Source: Haemaphysalis longicornis (lineage: Eukaryota; Arthropoda; Arachnida; Ixodida; Ixodidae). From it: 64,000 nucleotides of DNA. Where the stretch lies: the NCBI GenBank assembly GCA_013339765.2, contig CM023454.1, positions 149,029,309-149,093,308 on the forward strand. Direction: 5' to 3'. Position numbers and translations under genes: made by a program. Below the pieces are notes generated by a model, which saw nothing but the letters and a program-made list of their open reading frames with translations, was not told the DNA's origin and ran no database searches. The stretch's first letter is position 1. The number at the start of each line of letters is the position of its first letter. Positions 43,468-54,758 of this stretch are shown in pieces.

Positions 43468-44132
43468 AAAAATGATAATAGCACAGCCTTCCCAGGCACC
43501 CCCTGCGTTTTTTCCCTGTCGCAGCAACACCACGTACCACTTCATGCGACTAATCTCCTAGTCAAGTGAGGCCATTCAGCAAGAAAAGTCAACGTGGCCG
43601 TTGGCACTCGTCGGTTGGGCCGGGTCAGAGTGCTAGTTTTTGTGTAGTATGCGGGAAAGTTTTGGCGATTACGATATATAATAGAGGGGTTTCTAATGCA
43701 TGAGATCCTATGGGAACCATGCCGGGACTGATTGATGATGACGTTGCAGCCAGGAAAATGCAGCAATTGCGAATGTAACAGTGGGGTTCTACTGTATCGG
43801 CATTACTGGTAGAATTAGATACTGTGGAGAAAAGATTTAATTGTCAATGCTGGAAGGCTAGTGATGGGTTGCCCGGTGTAGTAAGTAGAAGAAAGCAGCG
43901 GCCATAGCTTGTGTACATTAGACAGGTAAAAAATAATTGCCATGTGAGCCCTGTGTTTGCGGCATTTATTTGGAAATCCCCTAGTCAGAGGTTATGGAGG
44001 TACAAAAATAAATGCCATTTGGGCCCTGTGAGTGTAACAGATATTTGGAAATCCCCTAGTCAGCGGTTATGGTGCTGACACATGTTGAGTTGTCTGCTGC
44101 ACTTAAAAAGATGCTATTTCATTCTCTTTCAG

Positions 44133-44927
44133 AATTGCTCTTGGAAAGCTTTGTGCGCAGTTGCAAGTCTCTGTACGGTCCGAGCTTCATGACGTTCAAT
44201 GTCCATGGGCTGCTGCATCTGGCCAACTCTGTGCGGTCGCTAGGGCCGCTGTGGGCCCACTCTGCCTTTGTTTTTGAAGGTGGCAATGGCAACATTGTGC
44301 GGCAAGTATCAGCAGCCAAGGGCATTCCTCAACAAGTGACCAAAAGAATTGTCATATTTCAGCAGCTGTGCCAACTCTGTGACAGTGGTCGGCTTACACT
44401 GCAAGAGCAGCAGGTGTGCAAGGAACTGATTGGTTACACACCTGTACAGAATGCTGCACGTGTTGGGGAAAAGCTGTGCCTTCTGGGAAGAGGCAAAGTA
44501 ACGGCCCTCAGCTGTGATGAGCAGAGGACAATTCAGCTTCGTTGTGGGATTGCTGCTTCGTGCACTGCAGTACGAGCGTTTTATTCTAGATGGCCAGGTA
44601 TTTCACAGCACTGCCTACACAAGGCCAGCTAGGTCGGACACCACTTTTCTTAGAACGACCAGTGGTGACTACAAGCGGGTGGAAAAGGTACTCGCTCTGA
44701 GGGGCACTGATACCTGTGTTATTTTGTGTCGTCCGGTTATTATTGCCGATGTACCTGCTGGTGTGCCTGCCATGCCTCAGCACATCAAAGAGTGTTTTCT
44801 TTCACACTCTGCAGTGCTGGATATTGTGCTACCAGAGGAGGTTCAGGACTCCTGTCTGTTTATAGATTTCCCTATAGAAGAAAAGATGTTTATTTGTAAT
44901 ATTCCTAACAAAATTGAAAGGGACTAA
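44133..44927 (+). pseudogene. tnp2-like gene, last exon
   Basis: Acceptor TTCATTCTCTTTCAG, phase 1 entry that fits 36491. It encodes LLLESFVRSCKSLYGPSFMT, FNVHGLLHLANSVRSLGPLW and AHSAFVFEGGNGNIVRQVSA. After a frame change at about 44560 it reads YERFILDGQVFHSTAYTRPA, RSDTTFLRTTSGDYKRVEKV, LPEEVQDSCLFIDFPIEEKM and a TAA at 44927. Without the shift the frame ends at 44632. Confidence 0.6.
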
Positions 44928-45405
44928 AGTGGCAGCTTGTTGTAGGACAGTATAGCGTATTTTCACTTACATTGTGTTGCTATGGGCTCATGTTTGCTGT
45001 GTATGTGTTCTGGAGGTCATGTTAGCATTCAAATGCATTTAGTGTTTAAATATTTACCTGTATTTAGTGTTAGTAGGAAATTTTCAGTGTTGTACGGAAA
45101 AACGTTCCTGGAAAGTTTTTTTTGGAAGGAACAGAGGAACATCACCGTTCCGTCAAGGGTAGGTAGAACTGTAACAATACCTCCAGTTATGTTTACGAAA
45201 GAACAGCATAGGGCACAGCGTTCCTTCTGTAAATGTTACATTGCTAGGATTTGGCTGTTTTTGATGCCAAGGTTTTAGGGTGTCCTTCTCATGCTATAAG
45301 CTGCCAAATTTTTCTGCCCTTCATGGAGCGTTCTTCCTTGAAGGTCGAAGGAAGAAAAGAATAACCACAAAGCCTGTCAGGCAGGCTGCAGCAGGGTGCA
45401 CACGG

Positions 45406-45977
45406 CTATGCTGGCTGTAGACGCCAATGAGAAAGGTGCTTTGGCGCCTCTTTAATTCGTCTTCTGCCACAAACTCTTTTTTTGCACAACCATGAACACA
45501 AAAACTGTGAGGCCGCTTGAGCTTCGCCATTAAGAGGGGAATGCGAAAGCTGAGCAGGGGCAGAGGTGGATGCGCCATCCGCATTTGCAGAACATGCCAG
45601 CTCGGAAGAGCACCTCGCACGGGTAGACGGCACCGCATTCATTGTATACGTGTTCTCTACAGCCACCTGAGCCAGCCGAAGGTGCCATACGAGACTACTC
45701 TGCTGTCTGTCAATGAACACCTGGGTCACCAATGTTGCACTCACCGCGTGTAAAAGCAAGACGTCAAGTTTCCAGCCTCGGATTCTTGAAATACTGCCGC
45801 TGCCGCCCGAAGCGAGGCGAGAGCTAGATCTCATGCGCAACAGCAACCATTCCTGATGGCTGCAAACTGAATCTCACCTGCAATGTTGTATTGCCCCATG
45901 GCACGAACATGGCGCTCGAACGTGCCGCCGTAAACTTTCCCACGCACCAAGCAGACCAAAGGTTTCGTGATGCCCAT
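45406..45977 (-). CDS. Candidate spliced gene, unidentified
   Basis: An ATG at 45977 opens a 100-nt exon with MGITKPLVCLVRGKVYGGTF and ERHVRAMGQYNIA, ending in GCAG/GTGAGA, phase 1. A possible second exon begins after CAGTATTTCAAG (ESEAGNLTSCFYT) and ends in ACACGCG/GTGAGT. A third begins after GTGTTCATTGACAG with QQSSLVWHLRLAQVAVENTY and an open frame to 45406. The first exon looks coding. The rest is tentative and I recognise no family. Confidence 0.3.
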
Positions 45978-47839
45978 CACGTGAAGCAGGCAAGTTGCTG
46001 CTAAAAGCCTGCTCCAGTCTCATAAACACAAAACCTACTCAGCATTTTCCTCACGAGAGCACTAAACAGTCATACTTTATGGTCTTTGGGTGGGCCCATG
46101 AAGAAGGAAGAAGCCCCCTCTGTTAATCTGGCTTGTATGTTGAGCACATCTGATAAGTTGCTGAGAAGTAACTTCAATGCTACACTTGTATTTGGAACTA
46201 ACCTGTCCCTTCCTGTTTTCATGTATTGTGCAGTTTGTTTTTCTGTCATTATTCTTAGTTCAAGGATAAACACAGAAGAAATCATGTTTATTTTAACTTC
46301 CATGTTACTGCCTCTAGGATGTACCTATGGCCCTTTTGCCACTATATTTTTGCTTGCCAAGCGGTTCACTGTTGTAGCCAGTGCATTAAATCTGGGCTTG
46401 TTGGTTGCATGAACTGTACAACATAATTAACAGGGCAGTAAGGACTGGACTAAAGGCAGTGGCCCCACAGAGCTCATCTTTTTCCTCTCTTCCAGTCGTT
46501 ACTCCGCTGCTTATGTTTCACAGTGCATTTTTTGCGGCCTTTTTCGTACTTAAATTTTCTACCACGTGTGGTTTTCGTGCTATTGATTTGTTGCTCAGCT
46601 CATGTAGCTTTGTCAGTATGATTCATCCTGAAATGTCTTACGATATGACAGTTGCTTTAACCTTATCCTTGGTGAAGTGTTCTGAATGAAAACACGTAAC
46701 AAAATCTTGCGAACTGTCCCAATGTACAGATTCATTTTTGTCAATGTTAGTCATGTGTAAGCACAGGCTTTGATGCTTGCATGATACATTTTTTAAAGAA
46801 CCATGCTTTTTGTTCCATGCTTTTCAAGGAATCAAATGTTGGCAATCAGTTTTTCAAGAAAGCATCATTAAACTTTTTTTTTGCCCCTGTGTGGAACTCC
46901 ACTCAATAAATGTATTTTTAATGCATTTTCCTGGCTCATGCTTACTTAAGTTGCAATTACTATTTTTAACTATATGCATTGTAGATTACTGAAAGCTGGA
47001 ATTGCCATAGAAATATATGCCGCAGCTACGGGATGCAGAGAATAAAATAAGGGTGGATATCAATGTAGATTAATGGGTCCATTATAACTGGTGTTTTTTT
47101 TTTGCAAATATACTCTGACCTGAATTGATTTAAAGTATGTGGCAGTACTTTGGTTGAAGTGGAATTAAGGCTACTGCATGAGTGACGTTCTGGGCTATGT
47201 GCACTTCACTCATCCAACAATACTGGGTTAATAAATGTGCTTGAAAGAGTGGGGATCGTTTCCTGCAGCTTCATACAAGCGTGGACTTATATATAACGAT
47301 ATTGGCGGAGTGGTGGATTCGTAAAGCTTTGCTGCATACGAAAGATCCTGGCAGCGGGCCCCTTAAAAGCCCGAATCAAACATAAGCACAGTAGAAAAAA
47401 AATTTCAGTGCTGAAGCGCTGAAAATTTTTTTGCTTAATGTCTTTGCTCAAATTTGCTTGAAAAAAAAATGCTTTAAGGCAGGCTATGCAGTTTGCTCTC
47501 CAGAAAAGAAGAGATGAGGGCACGTGAAACCTTCCAATATATTCAGATTAGAAACATGTTCCTCGAAGAAGGTGCTTGTACAGAGTATGCCAAGGCTTCG
47601 GCAACTGCTTTTCTACTAAGGAAATAAACCATATGTAATTTGCTCAAAATAAAGACACCATGGTGAAAAAAAAAACTTCGTGTTTTTAGCACGCAGTACT
47701 CTCACCGAACACACTACAAGAAGTACCCGTACATTTTGTCCTTTAGGAACATCGCCTGAGGAGTGAAATCAAGGTCAACAGGCAAATTACCTTGTAAAAA
47801 ATGTTCGCAGAAGCAAAAACAAAAAGTGTGTGGTGGGGG

Positions 47840-47917
47840 ATAGCTTAGTGGAGGCTCGAACCATGGACTACTGCACCAAAAACGCGCTTATAACCACTGC
47901 GCTAACTCAGCGGCGGA
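47840..47917 (-). repeat. tRNA-like relic
   Basis: Minus strand shows GAGTTAGCGCAGTGGTTATA (A box) and ATGGTTCGAGCC (B box) at tRNA-like distance, with a T run between. Acceptor stems do not pair. Confidence 0.45.
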
Positions 47918-48321
47918 GTTGATAGTAGAACATGCAGCATACAAAGCACAGTACTCGTCAACATTGCATTGTCAGATAATCGATCTACTTTCTGTCGTTT
48001 TTGAGATATTCTAGCGTGATGCGCGACCAGCGAATTTCTATCGCATCGGACTTACAGGTGGGTTCCGTCTGCCTAATACTACCGGGTCGCCTTTACTTAA
48101 CTGATGAAAGAGCCATCGCATGAGCCATCGCAGTGAAACAGCTTTCGGATAACAATCGATCGCTTGGTTGAATTTGTCTTCGGGGCATACCAATCGGCTG
48201 GATAGGCGAGGCGCTTGACGCGTAAGTACCGCGCGCACAGCGCCCCATCCGCAACGAAACAAATAAAAGCAGAGCGGAAAGAATGATTGTTTTGAGGTCG
48301 TGTTTTGAGGGCTTGCGATAA

Positions 48322-48496
48322 TTAGCATATCGTTACCGTGTTTGCGCTACCGTTTACCGTGTTACCGCGTTACCGGAAGCCGCTGGCGACGGTGAAGCCT
48401 GTGCCAGTAAGTTACCGTTCGCGGTAAGTCTCGCGCTGCGCAGTCGACTCCCGTAAACACGGTAAACAGTAACGAAACACGGTAACGATATGCTAA
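48322..48496. mobile_element. Hairpin MITE (175 bp)
   Basis: The ends are long imperfect inverted repeats, TTAGCATATCGTTACCGTGT / ACACGGTAACGATATGCTAA, continuing about 43 bp with ACCGTTTACCGTG. The interior is only about 90 bp. A TAA/TTA at the boundary could be a 3-bp duplication but is not decisive. Confidence 0.6.
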
Positions 48497-49243
48497 ACCG
48501 AGCTCTCTATTAGCTAGCTCTTCTGGACAAAGAAAACGGAGAAAAAATTTGACAGATCGAGTCACCCTTCTGATGTTCAGCTCGAGAATCAGAAACGCTA
48601 ATCGAAGCAGAATGTATAGGTGAAGTTCGTCCTACACATAATAAAGTCTGCCTTCCTGCCCTTCATCACACTTTACCATCGTCGACTCAACCGTCGAGCT
48701 TTCTGTCACTTCCATCTGCCATCACCATACCGATATGTTATCCTTCCAGCAAGCGAGATTTACCATCGCGCAAGCATCTTCCGATGCGGACACAGCGTGC
48801 CTACCATCACCTGCCTGTGTCTCTTCCATCACACGCAATCAAAGTTCATTCGTGCATCAAACATCAAAAAGGTAGTTTTTGTAATTTTCTCGAAACGTTC
48901 GGTGCCACCGCTATGTTTCTGTTATTACAACCGCTTTGCTCTCGAATGAATGTTGGCTTGCACGCTGCCGTAATTCATTCGGAAAATGCCTTTCCATCAT
49001 CAATTCAGCAGTCAAGCTTGCCATCACACCAAAATCTGCCGCCATTGCGCCGCAAGCCTGCCAGCATGGAGGAAGGTGGTGGAAGACGATGGAAGGCATG
49101 CCACCATGCCTGCCAGCACCTTCCAGCGTCCCCTTCCAGCAGCTTCCATTACAGTTTCTTACGTACATCAAGCTTTCCGAGGCGACCATCAAACGCAATC
49201 AACCTTTCCAGCAATGAATCTTGATGGTTGGTTGATGGAATTT

Positions 49244-50548
49244 TCAATAGGGGCGATACGCCGGGACATTCCTGAGTTTCAGTCTATCATCAGTTTTTGG
49301 AATGAGTACAGTGTGAGAGAGAGTGAAGGACGGTGGAAGCACTTCGTTCTCGTACGCCTCAGTGAAAAGGCGACACAACACTGGGCTCAGCTCACACTTG
49401 AAAGCTTTATAAAAGGCTGCTCCTAAGCCGCCTGGACCTGGCGTCTTTCCAGGGCTTAACTCTTCAATTCCCTGACTAACGTCACCAACGGTAATAGGCG
49501 CTTCGAGATTAGTCCTGATTTCATCATCTAGTCTAGGCAACAAATCCATGAATTCGCGTTCAAAATTTTCTAAATCGCTTGAATGAAAAGAAAACAATGT
49601 GTCATAATGCTTTTAAAACACGTGTGCAATTTCAGCACGATCGGTTAACACCACACCGTCACTTTCGATTTCAGTTATTTCTTTTCTATTGGCATACCTC
49701 TTTTCAGTGCCGAGGGCTATCTTGGTAGGTGCCTCACCTATCAGCAGTCTTTCTGCTCTCGCCCTTATTAGGGCGCCGTGGTACTTATCCTGATCGATTA
49801 CCTCGAGCTGCGCTTTCAGCTTCCTAATCTCCTCTGTGTGTACCCCAGGTGTTTGGCATTCTTCTTTAATAAGCGATGTAAGTGTACTACGGAGGCGTTC
49901 CTCTTTCATACGTTCTGAGTGCTTCATAGCACTCGACCTTTCTAATGCAGTAATTTTTATTTCTTGCTTGAAACGTTCCCAACTGTGGGCGCAGTTAGTC
50001 ATACCTGCTAATTGCTTGATCTTTTTACTCATAGCAAGCATAAAATCTTCGTCTTGCAATAATTTATTGTTCATTTTCCAGAGGTTCCAATTAAAATTCA
50101 CATTTTGCTTCCTCCTACCAAGACAGAAAGATACTAAACAATGGTCACTAAATGACACTGGTGTGACACAATAATCATGACACTCACGCAATAGATCAAC
50201 AGAGACATAAACGCGGTTCAAGCGGGCGTGGCTCTCTCCCTGAAAATGCGTGAATTGCACATGTCGTGCGCACAAATTTACTTCACCGATATCCTCAACA
50301 CAAGATTCTGCAATTGCCTCTTGGACAACAGAAGTACTGCCGTCGCGGAAAGGCGTTTTACTGGATTTGTCATGCGCGGAGAGCACGCAGTTAAAATCCC
50401 CCAGAAAAACAATAAATCGTTCAATTCGCAACCAAGTACAAACCTCCTGAAAAAACACTTTTTGCTCTTCGACTCTCGTTGGTGCGTATATGGCTATTAT
50501 ACGCCAATTCCACGCCGTCAGGTAGTAGCTGCGGTAGACAATATTCAA
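49244..50548 (-). mobile_element. L1/Tx1-like LINE, 5' half of ORF2
   Basis: Minus strand. It begins with an endonuclease part, RIIAIYAPTRVEEQKVFFQE, FIVFLGDFNCVLSAHDKSS (GDFN), LNRVYVSVDLLRE and SFSDHCLVSFCL (SDH). A long basic linker follows, then NLEAPITVGDVSQGIEELSP, GKTPGPGGLGAAFYKAFK and VLIPKTDDRLKLRNVPAYRP, where the RT starts. The remaining RT is missing, and the break falls at the same RPI position where the 6319-8172 copy begins. It is broken between 49597 and 49613. Confidence 0.75.
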
Positions 50549-50563
50549 GTGTACAGCGTGTAG

Positions 50564-52820
50564 TTCTGTGCATAACGCAACAGATCCATTGCAACTGGTG
50601 CCCGAATTTCTATCCGAGCAAGCGAACGTGACCGCGTTTTGCGCCTTGCGCTTAGCGCTTTGCTAGGTTTAGGGACCCTTCCTCAGTTCGATTGGAAGTA
50701 GAGCCTCACAACCATAGTTTTTTCTCGTAAATAACAATCAACTCGTCGTCGCCTAGTTGACATAGGTAGCTGGGCGATCGGACAACTCATGTGTTTCCGC
50801 ATAAATTAGCGCAAGCAAAGTGTTTTCTTAGTGTTCGATACATATGTTAAGTACTCTAGGTATCGTGTGTGAAGGCGGTCGCCTGTGTGACTGTCAGAAT
50901 AGGGAAACGGACCATATTTTCCTGCATCGGCGAAACCAAATTCGGTGTTCCTTAGCCTGAATTCTTCAAGTTCGCGTCGCTAGACGATTGCGACTGGGAA
51001 ATGCAACCGGGTTTTACAGCAGTTTCAGCATTATCATGGCTTTGGTGCACAAGGCAATTATGTACCGAGTCCAAAAGATTACTTCGAGACGCTTACTTGT
51101 AGCGAGCATTTTTATTTTGCAGTTGTCATCAGCAGCTACTGCGTTTTTTCTCCTCTGTTAAACATATACATATCCATTACGCTTAGGAATCAACGTTTGC
51201 TATTGTCAATAATTTTTGTGACTTTTGACGCGCTTGAAATCTTTCATTGGACGCTATTACCTCGCATGAATTATATGAAACACAGCGTATAAACATAACC
51301 TCACCGAGAAGCGTCTGGCAATCGCGCTTCGCCGCTCCTTGCCATTACGCGCCGCTCTACTAACCCTTGGCGATTTTCTTATAATTAACATCAATATTTT
51401 CTCCCGTGGCACCATCTAAAGGAGCCACTGACTGCAATGGCTTGTGTTTTGGAAATGTAAAACTGTTCGCAGACATATGCGCAAAAGGGCAACGACGACG
51501 CCATTAGGGGATTAACGACGCAGCAAAGAGACTAACTGCATGCGTTTCGTCTTCCTGTTACTCCTTACAGATCGGCGGGGACGAACAGTTATTCCGCATT
51601 TATGCACACGGCCCGTACTCTGCTGCAGATACTCCCCTTGAAGATGAACGGTCGCCCGCGAAGACTAACGGCTGTATTTTAGTCCTTATTTTAGTCCTTT
51701 TTGCCCAAGAGTGTTGAACTCCCCCGCGTGAAACACGATCTTGCGGTCCGATAGAAAGTCTTGGATGTACTCGCAGCTTCTCTTTCCTATGTTGAGCCGT
51801 GACACTTGAGCCAGTCCAAATTGCTGAGAGCTTGTTGACCGCTCACTTATTGCGTTGTCAATAAAGGCTTAGCGCTCTGCCTTTTGCCGTCGTTGTTTGC
51901 GCTTTCGTCACACTTAAGCCAGAATTTCAGTTTGTCAACTTTGCTAGCGGCTTGTATTGTTCTATCTAGCGAGTGTGTGCAGTCATACTTACCATCCCAC
52001 ACCTCCAGCACGGCGCGTAGCCAAGCCGGGCACGAAGGAGACTTCGCGCAAACAGTACATGTTCGAGCGCGGCGAGCGTTATACAGCCCAGGACGCGCTT
52101 TGACCTGGCTTCCCGACGATACTGGGGTCACGTGCTTGCAACACGTACTCTGAAACAGTTTTTTCAACTTTTTTTTGAAATCTTAGATGCTTGAAGAACG
52201 TAGTCGCCCAACACACCCCGTACTTTGATTAGGAGGTCGCAAAGTACCTCAGCCAAAAATTACTGCTCAGTGTACATCAGATAACTTCAAAACTCACGCA
52301 AAAGATTTTTCTCTCTTTCACGGTCTTGACGTTCTTCGCAGCCTGGCTTACGTCACTGAGGCCATGTGGCGGCTGTTGGCCGGTTTTCCTTCAGTTGAAG
52401 CAGTGAACGCTTTTTTTATAGCAACTTTAAAAATAAAGCGAGAGAAACGAAGCAGGAACGGAAGGCGTGTCTGGTGCGACAAGCAAATTGCGCAGTGCCG
52501 CTCCGTTCTGGCGATAACTGTAACTTTTGCAGTGCTTCCAGACGCGAAGAATAGAGTACAAGCTTTTATTGAAAGTGCTGCTGAGTCCCTTTAATAACAC
52601 GGTTATCAGATGGTTTAGATGGGACAAACTAGTGGTTAAACCACAGCGCCACACAGTACATTCAATCATTCTACATTCAACAAGATGTTAAAAGTCAAGT
52701 TAAAGTGAAAGTAAAATGGTTCGCAACGTTTATTTATTTGGATTGTAATCGGTGATATAGACGTCACAAGTGTTTTTATGCAGCCATAAAGGATATGACG
52801 TTTAGAGTACATGTATGTTG
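50564..52820. other. No gene seen
   Basis: Contains scattered motifs like GGACGAACAGTTA..CCGCATTTATGC and TAGTCCTTTTTGCCC (51490-51710) that resemble the stretch at 5960-6080. A TTAA-ended block CTGAGTCCCTTTAA at 52577-52590 may be one terminus of a damaged TTAA-type element. No convincing coding exon. Confidence 0.35.
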
Positions 52821-52827
52821 GGTACAC

Positions 52828-53075
52828 ACTAAAAAGTTTTACGCCCAAAAGGGTGCTTCAGCTTGTCGCCGCAGGAGCACCCTAAAAGCTGAATATTTTA
52901 CACCCTTTAGGGTGTTTGGATTCTGTCGCCGCAGGAGCACCCTTTGTGAAGCACCCCAGAAGACAGGTGCCTTATAACACCCTTTTCGGCCTAAAAGTAT
53001 CCTAGGGTGCTACTTAGCACCGCAATCTGTAGGAGCATCTTCTGCAAAAGCACCCACCTAAAGGGGTACAAAAAG
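52828..53075. repeat. GCACCC-rich repeat, locus A
   Basis: Multiple short palindromic blocks: AAAAGGGTGCTTCAGC, GCACCCTAAAAGCTGAA, ACACCCTTTAGGGTGT, two copies of TGTCGCCGCAGGAGCACCCT, then ACACCCTTTTCGG and a final GGGTGCG. Same vocabulary as 63579-63950. Confidence 0.55.
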
Positions 53076-53079
53076 GGTG

Positions 53080-54688
53080 CGTCATCCTCCGTTCACAAAT
53101 GGCGCAGCAGGTGTGAGACCACATATTGCACAATATCACACACGATTATGGTATGAAACATTCGTGCTTTCCAAGCTCGGTTCTGTGAGACATTCCATTG
53201 AAGCTCAACGTCAGCTGATAATTTCCTTGAAGTTGTGTCACCGATTGTTAAAACATCAATTTAAAGAGTCAGGAGCCACATCTCTGTACAGAGCTATATC
53301 TTTAGAGGTAGTTGATTATCCAAAACTTCGTAAAAAAACCAATTATATGTTCACTTTGCCGAACTGCAGTACACATCCTTCGAGCTTCACTGCACAGCCT
53401 CACCATGCTATGCAGTGAAAGCAATTAGGTGTGCAACACTTCAACCACACAAAACTTCCTTGAACCTTAAAACCCTTGGCTTCTCAGTATTGCATCAAAC
53501 TTCCAATCAAGGTAGCTACCTGCAATGTTTAGTGCCTTATTCTTGACCTGAGCGGGAAGGTTCAATATGAAGGAAGACCAAATGCAAAATGTATAGTTTC
53601 CTCTGTAATGCGGCTCATAATATAGTTCCCTCCGTACTGCGGCTCATAATCTACTTATAAAAGTTGGGTACCCCAGCCATTTCTTTCGTTTGCATTATTC
53701 TTTTTGCTTTACGAAAAAATATTCATATGGTACAGCACTTGCAAGGTTTGGTGGTATATGGAGTTTTATAAGCATACATTTAGACTAAATGACCCCACAT
53801 AGCAATAACAAAAACTGCAAACATCACAGAACAATGCATTGAAGTTCCCTGGTGAAGCCCATGGTTGAAATGTAATGTCATTGTTCATAAAACATTATTT
53901 TATCATAAGGCTAGCTTGTACATGGTGCCTTGCATTATGTCCCTGCCGGTGGATGTGGGGTCATTTGTCACTGTTGCAAATGAAAAGCCAACAGCCAGGG
54001 CCCATTAGTTTTGGCTAGTATTACAAGGTGCCTCACGGCAAGCATTCTACGTCGATGGACTTTTTTAGAGTTGACTAAAACTGAAATCAGCAAAAGATTC
54101 TCTACAAAACATTCAGTCTATCCGCAGCTTTAGGGTTTGCTAATTTCTATATTTGGGTTTCTTCTGCCTTTCTTAACAACATTTTACTTTTGATAAGAAG
54201 GTGCATAACCAAAAGCAAAAAGCTTATCTGTAAACCTTTGATAGCTATATAATTGTTACAAAATATTTTACTCTAAATATGGCAGCTTAAACTGAGAATA
54301 TTTGCATTTAAAAACATTAAAATAAGTTTAAATTAATCATAAATTTTTAGCTGTTGTTACGCAAAACTGTACATGGGAAATGAAGTGCACCACAACGAGG
54401 GTTTTGGATTAGCTTTGGTAAATTTGGGACATTCAAGGTGCACTGAAATCTCTACACATGCGCTTTTTCACTTTCTGTATCCACCAGGAAAATGGCTGCC
54501 AATTCAGACAGCGATTCTAAATAGTAGTTGACGTCCATTTTAAAATAATCTCAAACATTTTAGCCACAAAACTAATTTTTACAAGTTGTAGACATTGGAT
54601 TACACTGTAAAGAACTTTCACATCTACAATGACGTCTACAAAGCAAGCTTATACTGGTAGAATGTTTCATACCATAATTACTGTGTGT
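53080..54688. other. AT-rich, no gene seen
   Basis: Both strands show only short frames. One 113-codon plus-strand frame from 53077 has no family resemblance. It may include the 3' flank of the minus-strand candidate gene ending at 54689. Confidence 0.35.
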
Positions 54689-54758
54689 TCAGAGCTCACG
54701 TGTGAAGTATGGATACTGCAGCTTCAGCAAGAACCGAGGATGAGCACCCTTCCTGGTT
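54689..54758 (-). CDS. Candidate terminal exon
   Basis: A strong acceptor (TTTATTTTTTTTCAG) and a phase-2 frame of 23 codons ending in TGA, basic and aromatic (RKGAHPRFLLKLQYPYF). It joins in phase to 55357-55407. Confidence 0.4.

Larger units (their letters stand above)
31174..44927 (+). pseudogene. tnp2/CACTA-like transposase gene relic with introns
   Basis: Plus-strand exons, split by GT-AG introns, form an animal tnp2-type transposase-like protein. Order: N-terminal MSDSPARVRRKRYLDRDSYF, acidic segment, TDGSPVWKSSKTSIWPLQF, VNELPPHVRFK, DAPARAATLNMVNFNGYFGC..C, VEYMHCVLQGVSKQVTEALL, RLPRPLSERSYWKASEWRHW, GPSFMTFNVHGLLHLANSV and RSLGPLWAHSAFVFEGGNGN. At least five single-base frame changes occur in the first and last exons, while two middle exons are clean. 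Mutant transposon copy or decayed domesticated gene are both possible. Introns contain a Penelope-like element and a gypsy element. No CACTA terminal repeats were found by eye. Confidence 0.65.
44928..48321. other. Mostly non-coding; 3' flank of the tnp2-like gene
   Basis: Apart from the candidate gene at 45406-45977 and a tRNA-like relic at 47840-47917, only AT-rich sequence with several AATAAA motifs (46904, 47041) is seen. A small inverted repeat AAAATTTTT.CAGTGCTGAAGCGCTGAAAATTTTT sits at about 47397-47432. Confidence 0.35.

Noticed and set aside
53077..53418. 113-codon plus-strand open frame
   Set aside because: No domain, no splice-site support and an AT-rich context; it is probably chance.
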